Positions 23,481-35,092 of a DNA stretch of 64,000 nucleotides are shown here, piece after piece. This DNA comes from Carettochelys insculpta. Taxonomy: Eukaryota > Chordata > Testudines > Carettochelyidae. The position numbers were made by a program, and so were the translations under genes. Within the stretch, counting starts at the first letter, position 1, and every line of letters begins with the position of its first letter. Below the pieces are notes generated by a model. The model had not been told where the DNA came from. It did not search any database and saw only the letters and a program-made list of their open reading frames with translations. The DNA is taken from NCBI RefSeq assembly GCF_033958435.1, contig NC_134137.1, positions 251,518,501-251,582,500 on the forward strand, read 5' to 3'.

Positions 23481-24407
23481 AAAAAAAAAAATTCGTTAAG
23501 ACAAAAAAAACATTTACGTTCACCCACAAGTTCGTGCTGTCATTTCTCCTGGACAAGTGGGGGGGGGCGGTGGGGTGCTCCATGGTGTGGGCGTTGGGGC
23601 AGGAGTGTGGGGGAGGAAGGGGAGGGCAGTAGGGGGCCTGGGCAGAGTTCACCCCGCGGCCTGTTGCTCGAAGTGGGCCCGCAGGGCCTCCCAGACCCGG
23701 GTCCCCTCTGGGTCCACCTGCCGACTGGGGGCAGCAGGTGGCTGCACGTGTGCCCTGCCGGCCTCGGCGGCCCAGCCCTGAAGAAAGCTCTCCCCCTTGC
23801 TCTCCACGAGGTTGTGCAGGGCGCAGCAGGCACCCACAATCTGGGGGATGTTGTTGGGGCTGGCATCCAGGCGGGTCAGGAGACATCGCCAGCGTCCCTT
23901 GAGGCGGCCAAATGAGCGCTCCACCACCTGGTGCGCACGGTTCAGGCGCTCGTTGAAGCGCTCCTGGCTGGCGGAGAGGTGGCCCGTGTAGGGGCGCATG
24001 AGCCACGGCCGGAGGGGGTAGGCCGCATCCGCGATGATGCAGAAGGGCATGGTGGTGTCCCCCAGAGGGATCTCCCGCTGGGGGATGTAGGTCCCCGCCT
24101 CCAGCCGGCGGCACAGGCCCAAGTTCCGGAAAACCCGGGCGTCGTGGGTGCTGCCAGGCCAGCCCACGTAAATGTCCTGGAACCATCCCCGGCTGTCCAC
24201 CAAGGCCTGCAGGACGACTGAATGGTAGCCCTTCCGATTGAGGTATCGGCCTCCACTGTGATGCGGGGCGCGGATGGGGATGTGAGTCCCATCCAGAGCC
24301 CCGAAGCAGTTGGGGAAGCCCAGGGTGGCAAAGGCGGCGACAGTGGCATGTGGGTCCCCCAGCCTCACGAGCCTGTGCAGGAGCATGGCGTTGATGGCAC
24401 GCACGAC

Positions 24408-24824
24408 CTGCAGAGAAAGCACATGGGACAGCCCCAATGAGGGGTGAGCAGGGTGTGCGTGGCCCTGCCCTGCCCTGGCCTGCCCTGGCCCCCCTGCCCT
24501 GCCCTGCCCTACCCTGGCCTGCCCTGCCCTGGCCTGCCCTGCTCTGCCCTGGCCTGCCCTGGCCCCCCTGCCCTGCCCTGCCCTGCCCTGCCCTGCCCTG
24601 GCCTGCCCCGCTCTGCCCTGCCCTGCCCTGCTCTGGCCCCCCTGCCCTGCCCTGCCCTACCCTGCCCTGCCCTGGCCCCCCTGCCCTGCCCTGCCCTACC
24701 CTGGCCTGCCCTGGCCCCCCTGCCCTGCCCTGCCCTGCCCTGCCCCCCCTGCCCTGCCCTGCCCTACCCTGGCCTGCTCTGGCCCCCCTGCCCTGCCCTG
24801 GCCTCCCCCTGTGGGTTCTCTTAC
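24408..24824 (-). repeat. Expanded CCCTG minisatellite inside the transposase intron (copy B)
   Basis: About 350 bp (24460-24810) of CCCTGCCCTG, CCCTGGCCTG and CCCCCCTG units between proper splice sites. Higher-order runs such as ctggcccccctgccctgccctgcc recur. The intron is 417 bp here, against 267 bp in A and 128 bp in C. Confidence 0.88.
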
Positions 24825-25279
24825 CTCCATGAAGACAGCCCCGACGGTGGCCTTTCCGACACCAAACTGCTGCCCCACGGATCGGTAGCTGTCCGGAGTG
24901 GCCAGCTTCCAGACAGCGATGCCGACCCGTTTCTCCACAGGGAGGACACGCCGCATGGCAGTGTCCCGGTGCCTGAGTGCGGGGGTGAGCCACTGGCACA
25001 GCTCCAGGAATGTCTGGCGGGTCATCCTGAAGTTCCTGAGCCAGTGGTCGTCGTCCCACTCCCCAAGCACCAGCCACTCCCACCAGTCGGTGCTGGTGGG
25101 GTAGCTCCACAGCCGCCGGCGTGTGAGGCGGGGGTGGGGCGGGGTGCTGCAGGGGTAGGGGCTGAGCCCTGCTGCCCTGGGGGCATCTCCTCCCCTGGGG
25201 CAAGAAGGTGCTCAGCTGCCCCCAACATGGCATGAGCCAGGGCAAGCCCTGCTCCTGCCGGGAGGGCTGGGTGGACCTC

Positions 25280-25281
25280 TA

Positions 25282-25330
<49 letters not shown>
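25280..25330 (-). repeat. CAG repeat (16 units) at transposase start, copy B
   Basis: CAG codons directly follow ATG GAC CCC. This is the longest of the three copies. Confidence 0.9.
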
Positions 25331-25331
<1 letters not shown>

Positions 25332-25407
25332 GGGTCCATGACTGCGGCGCTCGGGGTCTGTGTGCCTATATGGCTCCTCAGACCGCGTGCTGTGCAGGCT
25401 GAGTGTA

Positions 25408-25432
25408 TGTGGGAGGGGCCCTTTAAGGGAGC
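25408..25432 (-). promoter_or_regulatory. Putative promoter motif of the transposase gene
   Basis: On the minus strand CCCTTAAAGGGCCCCTCCC lies about 80-90 bp before the ATG at 25339. It is conserved at 1796-1815, 8335-8355 and 42160-42182 in the other copies. Confidence 0.5.
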
Positions 25433-25825
25433 GGCTAGCTGTTGCCCCGGAAGCGCTAGTCCGCCCGTTGACCCTGTCTGCAGCTGTGCCTGGCATCCCT
25501 ATTTCGATGTGTGCTACTGTGACGTGTAGACGTTCCGTCGCTGCGCCTATTTCGATGTTGGGCTGAGCAACGTCGACGTTGAACATCGACGTTGCCGGCC
25601 CTGGAGGACGTGTAGACGTTATTCATCGAAATAGTCTATTTCAATGTCGCAACATCGAAATAAGCTATTTCGATGTTGGCTGCACGTGTAGACGTAGCCC
25701 TTGTGTTTCTTATTCAAGCAAAACCTTTAGGGACACATTTCTAAGCCATTCGGGTGACTAAAAGTGCAGATAGATGCTCAATGACATTTGTCTAACGTGC
25801 CTACGTGCAAAACTCTAGTGGATGT

Positions 25826-26045
25826 GGGAACAGTGTTCTCTCTAATTTTTTCCCAGTCTGTGGGTGGAATGAATTTTGTTGTGTGCACCAAGATATGTGA
25901 AGATGTGTGCCACCAGTAGAAACACAAGCTGCTGGCTGTAGGTGGCTATGAATGCTCTCCTAATCAGCTGGGTAGCCTCCGAATTTGCCATGTGGCTACC
26001 CAAGCACTCAGTTTCCACGGAACACTGTTTGGGACATAAGATACC
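25826..26045. repeat. Dispersed repeat shared with 43300-43455
   Basis: Both stretches contain gtgtgcacc(a)...tgtgcaccacaagtaga-like text, followed by tcagctgggt. It is an old interspersed repeat of unknown class. Confidence 0.5.
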
Positions 26046-26552
26046 TATGCACTTTTGATAATCCATTAAGTGCCTTTCTTAAGCCACCTAGACACATTTT
26101 TAAAAAAACACTCTGGCTCTTGCTGACATAAAAGGAGCTCGGAATCCTGGACTCAGGTCTTCACAGTTAAACAATATTATTGCAAATCATCTTTAATGAA
26201 TTTGTTAAGCTAATATTTAGTATGATGAGGAAATAGATTATTTTGTGTCGTGACTTGTGAGATCTGGACCAAATATTTATATTTTGCCTGTATTCCCAGG
26301 GCTATTGTATGGCACTCTCCAAAGGCATCAGTTTCAGATGCTGTATGTGTGTGCAGCTTGCTCATTGGCCTTAGTGGGAGTTCTGACTGCAAGAGGGCAG
26401 AAGAACTAGCAGCCTACAAAGGCTGGCTATGTGCTTCGTGTAGTAAAATAATTGCATTTTTTCCCACTCTTGAAATCGGCTTGTTATCTGTTAAACAAAC
26501 AATAATGGTTCCCTCTCCTTTTACTCTCTTTATTGTCCTGTTTCAAAGTGTA

Positions 26553-26588
<36 letters not shown>

Positions 26589-27755
26589 GTTTTGGTCTAA
26601 CATTTCATGGGGAAAATGGATTTTCATCTATTTTTTCCCAAAAAATCGTTTTGACTCCTCCTCCCCCACTCTTTGTTCTCTGACAGATGCCAATGTTTTC
26701 CATTTGGCGTAAGGAAACTCATGATGGCCTCTATGCATTACTGCTTTAAGGAAATAATCAGAGCTACATGCGAATATTAATATTTACACTTATGCTGTTA
26801 TGCTGAAAGATTTGACCTGGAATGATTACATAGCACATTGTGCTAGGCTCAGTAAGTAGTAAGAACACCCGCTGCCTCAGACAGCTTATTCTCGTGAGGA
26901 GACAAAAAGAAATGAAGGTGAGGGGGAATGGGATACAGTATACAAGCAATATAGTAAAGGTGGTGACTTAAGCCTTGCTCGTCTTTTCAGCTCAAGACAA
27001 GCAGTATACGAAGCAGGGTCAGGTGTTAGAGGAATACCATCAAACCCTCTGAACGGGCTAGATCCTTACATGGTGTGATTTGGAGCCACTCCAATGACTC
27101 CAGTGGGTCTAAATTGACTTACACTAGCAGAAGATCTGGACCAATAATATGATACATTACATACCTTCTAAAAAAGAAAAAAAATCAGAATATATCAACT
27201 TTACCCCCTTGCACGTTATCTACCCATTATCAGTTGGTCAGTTCATTGTAAGAATTTCAGAAACTGGTTTAGTGATTTAGTTGTTATTTTATCCCTGACA
27301 ATGGCTCAAGTACTTGTGGCTACTCTTGAGTAACGCGTGACTGGCATTATTGCTGCCGTACCGGCTTGTTACATGACAGAGTGAAACAAATCTCAGCTTG
27401 TGAGATTTTGGGCTGTTGTTGTCCTAGAATCCCATTTAGAAATGGTTATTTAACACTTCAGCATAGCTTGGTGACCTCTTTGTAATCATGAACATACATG
27501 AATAAGATACATCTATATTTATATTTTAGAAAAGTGGATCTATTTGTGAGTCTGTTTGTTCATGAACTCCTCCTAATCCATAAGAGCTAGGACCACCAAA
27601 TTTGGCAGGCAGCTTCCTCTTATCCTACCTTGAGCAAGGCCAGAGTTTGGGTGTGCCAGGACAACTAAATTTCTCTTATAAAGACAAAAAAAAGGACAAT
27701 GGGTTGTGCATGAAATGTGATTGTTTCATATCGAATGGAGAGGGACAGATGGGAG
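26046..27755. other. No gene seen; contains (ATT)n microsatellite
   Basis: Unique AT-rich sequence. An (ATT)n array lies at about 26552-26589. No coding or RNA signal. Confidence 0.5.
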
Positions 27756-27765
27756 GGCAGGGACT

Positions 27766-27855
27766 GTTACACTCACACATGACCACAGGGGGCAGCAAGC
27801 ACCCAAGACAGTTATACTCATGAATGACCACATGGAGGCAGCAAGGGTCCCAGTG
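27766..27855. repeat. 45-bp tandem duplication
   Basis: Two units, gttacactcacacatgacca... and gttatactcatgaatgacca..., each with (ggaggca or gggggca)gcaag. About 80% similar by eye. Confidence 0.6.
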
Positions 27856-30484
27856 ACTGCTCGCTGGCTGGTCAGATGTCCCCTGCCACCCTAGCCTGCC
27901 CTGGTGAGCATCTACGGCCTACCCCATGGCCCTGCTGCCCTGGGCTGGCCATGGGGAGCATGGGTGGCTGGCCTGTGCAGTCCCCTCCTGCCTCAGGCCA
28001 GTTCCAGGAGAAGCCAGTGGCCATTGTGCACCCCCCTGCCTTGAAAAGCAGCCAGCAGATGGGGCACACACCCAATCACTCCTGCCCTGGGCAAACCCCA
28101 GAGAAAAGCTGGAGGACAGGCTACACCCCCACCAGACCCAGACTCTGGCAACGCTGGGTCAGCCTACTAGAGCACAACTACATCTACATGAGGAAATAAA
28201 AAATAAGCATTTCTCAGGTTCTTTGTCTTTATTTTTCTTCTCTGTTGTCTAAAGAACTTCCTTTTACTCACTGCAGCTTTACATTCCTATCCTCCTGCAG
28301 TTTAAGAACTCTGTGGTAGCACTTCATTTAGCATCCAAATATTATTACTAACTGACGAGCTTTCTTTTCATTATTTTGAATACAAATGTATTGACAGTGG
28401 TGGGGGATGCTGCTGTGCCCTAGTGAACAGAATCGGTGCTGCTCAAACACATTTCCTACAGGGCAAACGGCTACCAGAAATTCTCATTTGGAACAAGTGG
28501 CAGGGTCCTTTGCATTTTTAGGTAGTCCCATGAAGTCTTAACTTACTGGATTTCTTAAAAAGTATGGCTTTCCCATTATTTTTTTTTACTCTAAGCTCCT
28601 GTCTGCTCAGGCAACGGTGAAACTCACCGCAGTAAATGATAAACGAAAAGGTTCATTTCTTGAAGTTTTCAAATTAAGCCAAGATGCCTTTCTGGAAGAA
28701 AAGCTTTACTCATGTACAACTTATTGGGCTCAGTGCAGATTATTTAGTAGCATCTTCTGACCTTAAAATTTATAAGTAGCAGGTCATGGTCATTTTCCAT
28801 CAACACATTCTAATACACTTTCCTGAAATAACTACAGATCTTTCAAAGAATTAGCCATAAGTGTGTGCACTGAGGCTGTTTACTTGTATATTTAGGAGCT
28901 AGTATTTGCATCTAAAAACAGGAATTTAATGGATGAGAACTTGTCCTGCAACTTAAGGCTCCAATCCTGCAACTTAATGTGTGCATGCATAAATCCACAT
29001 TGATTTCAAGCTGCAGCATCCGAGCCTAAGGTTGAAACTAACTTAACTTGTTTTCATTAAATCTTCCCTCCTGAAATGTCACTTGCCACCTCTTACCCTA
29101 GAAAAACATATTTTTTCTCCCAGAGAAGTATGGAAGTGATCACACAAGGAATTCTAAAGACATGGTGCTTCCAAAACCAAGTGATCCTTGGTTTTTTTAT
29201 ATGTTTTTCCAGTGTTGTTCTTTAGGAATCAAGTTTCTCAAAAATGGCTCAGGCAACACACATTAAAAGTATCTAAATTGCTGAGTTTGTCAAGAGAAGT
29301 ACCTTTTAATGAATTCATTCAAGCTTTATGTGCATACAGAAAACCCATTTTTTTATGGAGGTGTACACTTATGGCTGTTTGCAGCTGATTTTCCTTGATG
29401 AACCTTATGTTAACCCTCACTTCAAACTTTTTAGATAGAAGTAAGATCTTCTGATGTTTTAGGGCAGCTTTGTTTTTATTCTATCAGCATAAAAGAATGA
29501 GATCACCTCTCTGGCTCCTTTATGCTGGGTAAAAAGGCTAGAGGAGTGTAAAAGGGTCGTAAAAGCTCCAGATCCAGCTGTGGGAAGATTCCTTCGATGA
29601 AGAAATTATAGAAGATGCAGCCTCTTAAGCACAGCATCTATTCACCCAACATGATTGGACTGTCATTGTTTAAATAGCAGCCTCTTTTCCCAGCTGGGCT
29701 GCTCCAAGGAGTTTACCACTGACTCCCCACCAGTTTTTGTCCAAACAGTGCCGCTGATATTGGGCAAGATTCTGGCTCCCATGTCCCCCCCACGCTCTCT
29801 CCCGTTCTTCAAGTCAGTGGGAATTTTTATGACTAAAGACAACGTCAACACTTGGGATTTGGCTCATTGTCAACACGTCTCTCCAGTAATTTCCCAATAT
29901 TGTCTGGAATATCCCACAGGAATCCCTCAGGCAATCACACTCCATAACTCGGCACCGAGAGAGCCCCAGGAAATAGTCTTATCCTCAACAAACATCCACT
30001 GACACACTGTCCAAAATCCCCACAAAGCAATCTGCCTGGCACTGTTTGGGAGAACATTCCTGATTAATGGCCTGTGTGGGTACAAACTGGGTGTTAAGGT
30101 TAGTGTCAGAACTATTTATCTAACCTTAGCTTGTGAGTCGATGAGTTTTTAAAGTTTGGGGCTTTTTTATGGCTGTGTTTTAATAGCATGCCTTCTTTTG
30201 AACTGCACTTAGTAACCTTATCTCAGTTTGTTTGGGAATAGTTAGTCCTGCATCCCCAAAAGACTGAGCACTGCTTTTTCTTGTGACTTCTCTCTGCCTT
30301 GGCAGGTTGTTAAACAAACAGGGACCAGGATTGTGAAATGCTTTGTAAGGCAAGAACCAGGAAAACGGCCTTCCACATGATATTGAGTATTTCTACTGTG
30401 CCTGCATGGAAGCAGTCATTTCACTCAAAAACTTTCCATCGAATTAGGTTTGTCTTGTACTTGAAGCAGAGGCCATTCCAAATA
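27856..30484. other. No gene seen
   Basis: A GC-richer patch at 27856-28150 has open frames without recognisable domains. The rest is AT-rich unique sequence. Confidence 0.45.
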
Positions 30485-31168
30485 CAGTAAACCCTCCAAA
30501 TGCGTGAGTTCGAGTTGCACTTAACTTACATTAATACAAACTAAACGTAACTCAAAATCTCGCTCTCCCTGGCCCTGGCTCAACCCCCCGGTGGCCCCAT
30601 GCAGGCTTGGTTCAACCCCCTGCCAGCCCTGCTCACCACCCACCCACAGCTTTGGCTGACCACCCGTGCCCAGCTCTGGCTCTGGCTCCAGCTCACCACC
30701 CCTCACACGTGGCTCCAGTTCACCTCCCCCATGGCCCTGATTCAACCCCCACCCCGGGGCTCCAGCTCAACCCCTCTACCCCAGTTCAAACCCCCTGTGG
30801 CCCGGTTCACCAACTGAGCACAGTTCCAGCTCACCACCCCCTCGTGAAACTTTAGCTCAACGCTCCGCACCCCAGTTCAACCGCCCCCCCACGTATGGCT
30901 CTGCCTCATCTCCCCCCACCCCCCCCAGCAGCCCTATCCCACCCCAGGTTTAACCCCCCTGGCCCCCTCCCATGGCCCCAACCCACAGCCAGCTGCCCCC
31001 CAACCCCGGCACTCACCTTTCAACAGGAACTCCAGGTGCTCCTGCTGCTTCCCCATCTGCTGAATACATGTTCTGCCAGGGAACAAGCCACCCCCCCAAC
31101 TTACGTGAAATTTGAGTTATGCCAGGGTGCATGGGACCACAACCCTTGTGTAAACTGAGGCACTACTA
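30485..31168. mobile_element. Pogo/Tigger-like element with a C-rich repeat interior
   Basis: The left end ta|CAGTAAACCCTC and the right end (reverse) ta|TAGTAGTGCCTCAG resemble pogo-type ends with TA flanks. The interior (30570-31000) is a degenerate array of cagctcaaccccc and cagttcaaccccc-like phrases with no coding sense. Assignment is tentative. Confidence 0.45.
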
Positions 31169-31170
31169 TA

Positions 31171-34100
31171 CCAATTGGCTTTATATGGCCAGTGCCCTGA
31201 GTAATTATAAAAAATGACCCAGATTTGGACTGATCATCCCTGGAGTGGACTACAACAAAGTGTCATAGTTCTCAGCCCGTTATTTGTTCTTTTTTAAACA
31301 AAATGATCATTGGTTCCCTGCTGAGAGGGAACAAATTCAAGAACCCAGCTTAGAAATTCAACAGGCCAAAACAAACAAAGAAGAAAGGCAACAAACAAAT
31401 GAAGAAAAAGGTGGAAGGGCTGAACTGCAACCGTATCATAGTTAGACCATTCTAATTCAGTCACGGGATTGTGATCTGTTCCGTTAGGATGATAATAAAG
31501 AAACAGGAATCTACTGTTATGTTTGGATGACGGAAAGATTTAAGCAAAATTATATCTGGTCACTTTAACCAGTTGCCTTAAAAATGACCCTGCAATAGAG
31601 AGTTCATTGTCTTCTTACAGTTGGTAGTCAGAGATAGGTTCACCACAAAGGCTCAAACAATCCGTTCAGTTGAGATAAGAGTCAGGGTTGCACATGAAAC
31701 ATACCTCTTTGGTTCACACTAGACCTGGGCCCCAGCCTGAAATGTGAGATCTGAATCCTGGTCTCAGAGCTGAACATTGTGGCTTAGATCTCTGTAATAG
31801 GCGATGCCTAGAACATGATATCCTCTTGTGCCAACTTTGGGGAGATTGGGATCTAAATCTGGCCTTGAACTCTGTGTTTCAGGCCCATGGCTCCTTCCAA
31901 CAAACATTTCCAGCGCCTTTAGTTCACATAGTTATTCAGCAGTTGTGTTTCACTGCATTTCAGATATATTCAAGTCCAATATGTCCAACATAAAACTAAG
32001 AGCCCCATTCTCCCCTAGGCATGAATAACCCAGATCAAGAACTTGGTGTTACCTATGGATCTTTCTGCTGGTGTTTTGACTCCCTAGGGTCATGTGCATA
32101 GAAACTAGATATCTTTCCTCCATTGCAGCATTTCCCAAAGTGTGGTCCGCAGCCCAGTACTGGTCCTTGGAAATAAAATACCAGTCATTAGAAAATATAC
32201 CAATTATCACTATATATATATTATTATTATTGTGAATAAATAACAAACAATGAAAAATTATTCATTTTTCATTTTTCATTTTTTATATGTGTTTATATTT
32301 TTGGGCCACAGAAAAGGGTACTGAAAAAAACTGGATCCCAGCTATATAAGGTTTGGGAAACCCTGCTCTACTGCAAGCCTCATGGGCTTTTGCTGGCTCC
32401 AGGAAAGTTCAGCTCCTATGGAGTCACGCTTCTATGTGTAACCTCGAGGCACTGAGCCCATTGAAAAGGGAGAGTGAAGTCTGCTCTACAGTCTTAGATG
32501 AGAGCCAGCTGGCTTTTAATTCATGCTGTGCAGGCATACGGCTTTAGCCCACAAGGTCACAGGTTCAGTGCCTCCTGATATTGAGCAGGGTCAGTCGGCC
32601 TTACACAAGCATTCCATCAGTTATGAGTGCACCTTGAGCAACCACTATCCAGGGTTTCATGAAGTGGTGAGGGAAGCATGCACATAAATACAGCCTCAAG
32701 CTGTGTTAATTAATACGATCTTCTCTGTGGGCTGCAGAAAGGGTAGCTCAGAGAAGCCACGCTGTGAAAGCCAAAACACACCAGAGTCCATCTGGAATGT
32801 TACTATAGGGATGGAAGGAAGCACATCTACAGTATAGGCTCCCCTCTGTGTGGAGTAGCACCGAGTCTGTGACTGGAACCTCTCAGGTTATGTGCCTTGG
32901 AGGCAGTGGCTAACTTGATTGAAAGAGACGAATGATCATGAAGAGGAAGTCGGGAGGCCATGAGTGAAGACGTCCTGGTCTTAAAGAGCTTCAGCCCCTC
33001 TGCAGTTCATCAACAAGTCTGTATTTGTGTGTATGTTCACTGCAACATAGTGGCGTGAGTATGAATAGTGTAGTAATGGGTCTGGCTGCCAGGGAAAGGA
33101 AGAGCACCCTATAGTGGTGACATGCTCATGCCATACCCCCTTTTGCAAGTAGCCAAGGAAAGCCCTGAGCACTGGCAGTAAGGAGACATCTTCAGAAGCA
33201 ATGCCTCCCCTTGCCTGAGCCATCCTTCTCCTCCATCTTCCTGACATCTGGAAAGAGACAAGAATAGAAGTAAGTAAAAGCACCAAGTGGGGAAAGAAGA
33301 AACCTCCATATTCCCTGGCTCACTCTGTTGATGTTCTCTTAGAGGACTGAAGTTACTTCAGACAGTGTATGGCATACCTAAATAAAATACTTTCTTTGTC
33401 TTTTTACGTTGTGTGTTCTTCAGGACTGGAACTTTCTCTTCCTATGTATGTTTACTGGACTTAGCACATTTTTGGGTGCTACCAATAGTATTAATAATAG
33501 TGGAGATGGGTCCAAATCAAAACACCGAAATCCAAGCCCCGGGGAAGGTTGTATCCAGATATAGCACCTGACCCTCATCTGTATAGTCAGCTACAATGAA
33601 AAGAATAGGTCTCAGTATTCCTGAACTTTAGGATATGAACTTTGTGGCACTGGTCCAACTCAGATACTTGGCTGTTCTTGTAAGTAATGTGGCCAACTTT
33701 AACTGACTGAAAGCAGGATTTTGTCCCCTTTCTTCTCTGCTGCAAAGGACAAGTAGCCTTTAAACTGATTCATTCATGCAGTTGCTATTCTGCTGTCACT
33801 TAATAAACTTCCCACCCACACATCTAGATGGCTTCCCTCAACATGTGGAACACTAAGAATAAAACAAGTTAACTGTCTGCCAAGTTGTAATTTGTCCCCT
33901 TGGAAAAACAGTGTTGGTGTGAGTGGAGCAGTCTGTATCTCAGTGTGCTTTAAAAGCTTTCAGGGAACCAGTAGTTGACATGCATGTTAGTTCAGCTTAG
34001 AAAAGGCAGCAAAGGCATGTGGGAAACAGGGAAACAGACCTACGGTATTCACTGTGAACACAACAGATTACAGGATACACTTCTTTTCCTCCTGTCTCCA

Positions 34101-34997
34101 CTTGTGAGTCAAGTTTTTACCCATGAACTGGAGAGAAATATTTGATCTTGAACTGGCTTCTGGGATAGGTCACACACTGTTTGGAGAACACACACATGGA
34201 GAGATCATATGGCTGTGCTTAGGGATCAAGAACTTAGGGCTTAGGAAACGAAGATAGGAAAGCCCATGCAATAAATAAAATAAATATATTTGTCCCCATT
34301 TCTGCTGTAATGGTCTCCCACGGTCTACAGGGACAGCTGAGAACTTGGAAGAAAAGACTCCATTGTAATAATAGCTTCTTCCTTTGTGTTACTCAGACTT
34401 AGAAAGAGGAAGAAAAAAGACTTTGAGCATCTGGTGGGTACCATACATGTGCTTGTGACATTGTAAAACATTGTCTGATGTGAAGCAGAAGTAGGTGGCA
34501 TCAGTCCAGAGTGTAGTGCTGGAAACATGGCCAGTAGGTTAAGGGAGAATGAAATGCACAGGTACACAGGAAAAGTGATAATATTCTAGGTGCAGGGGGT
34601 GGCAACGAAAGAAACGAAAACAAAGCAAAGAGTGTTACAGTAGCTATAATGTTTATACTCATGGCCACTGATATATACTAGTATATACTAGTATATAAAA
34701 TATACTAGTAATGTTGGAGTGCCAGAGGTGATGGAGGAGTTAATGAAGATTTCAGCCCAGGTGCACATTAAGGCATGGGGATTCACAGTCTCCATTAATG
34801 AGATGATGATGATGATGATGATGATGGGCCAGTTTAAAGACAGGAGTTGAGAAGGAAAGTTCAGGACTAATATCACTGCAAGGAAAGTAACAGAGAGAAA
34901 GCCTTGATCACCTTGATAATTTTTTCTCAGATTTGTCAGCCTTGATTACTATTTTTGGTTTTCTGTGCCTTAAATATGGAGTCTGTTCTGGTCTGGC
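31171..34997. other. No gene seen
   Basis: Unique AT-rich sequence. Short repeats are (GAT)n at 34802-34826 and a small ACTAGTATAT array at about 34676-34710. A tRNA-like B-box string at 32560-32580 was not convincing. Confidence 0.5.
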
Positions 34998-35092
34998 TAT
35001 GCTCTGAAGAAGTGGGTCTGCCCATGAAAGCTCATCACTTGTTAAATTATTTTGTTAGTCTTTAAAGTGCTACTTTACTGCTTTTTTGTTTT
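34998..35092 (+). repeat. Dispersed repeat fragment, same family as 8781-8863
   Basis: Text ctgaagaagtgggtctgcccatgaaagctcatc...gttagtctttaaagtgctac with a T-rich end. Confidence 0.65.

Larger units (their letters stand above)
23649..25339 (-). pseudogene. Harbinger DDE transposase, copy B (one 1-base defect)
   Basis: Exon 1 runs 25339-24825 (MDP plus 16 Gln, WSYPTSTDWWEWLVLGEWDDD, helix-turn-helix-like VEKRVGIAVWKLATPDSYRS) and exon 2 runs 24407-23649. The intron 24824-24408 has GTAAG and CTGCAG ends. The catalytic set is complete: GALDGTHIPI, IIADAAYPL and VVERSFGRLKGRW. Target-recognition-like text VGWPGSTHDARVF is intact. Exon lengths sum to 1274 nt. The single defect is a C5 tract at 25130-25134 where six C would keep the frame, giving 425 codons. 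Copy A has seven C at the same place. The tract is therefore unstable, or the assembly has a homopolymer error. If the reads show six C, this would be a complete transposase gene. Confidence 0.88.
20729..25699. mobile_element. Complete two-gene Harbinger transposon (element B)
   Basis: It is 4971 bp long with ends AGCTGCGTCTACACGTGCA and (reverse) GGCTACGTCTACACGTGCA, flanked by CTT on both sides (20726-20728 and 25700-25702). A Myb/SANT-like gene reads inward from the left and a DDE transposase reads inward from the right. The genes converge and their stop codons are 425 bp apart. Subterminal regions on both sides carry repeated TTCGAAGT, TTTCGATG and ACGTCGA words. This is the best preserved copy in the window and a good candidate for a recently autonomous element. 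Confidence 0.93.

Noticed and set aside
27516..27680. Possible old retroelement ('gagctaggaccaccaaatttggcaggcag')
   Set aside because: It reads like a dispersed repeat, but there is no second copy in the window and no coding text, so no class could be assigned.
32525..32600. tRNA-like SINE head (caggttcagtgcc B-box-like string)
   Set aside because: No matching A box or cloverleaf and no second copy in the window.
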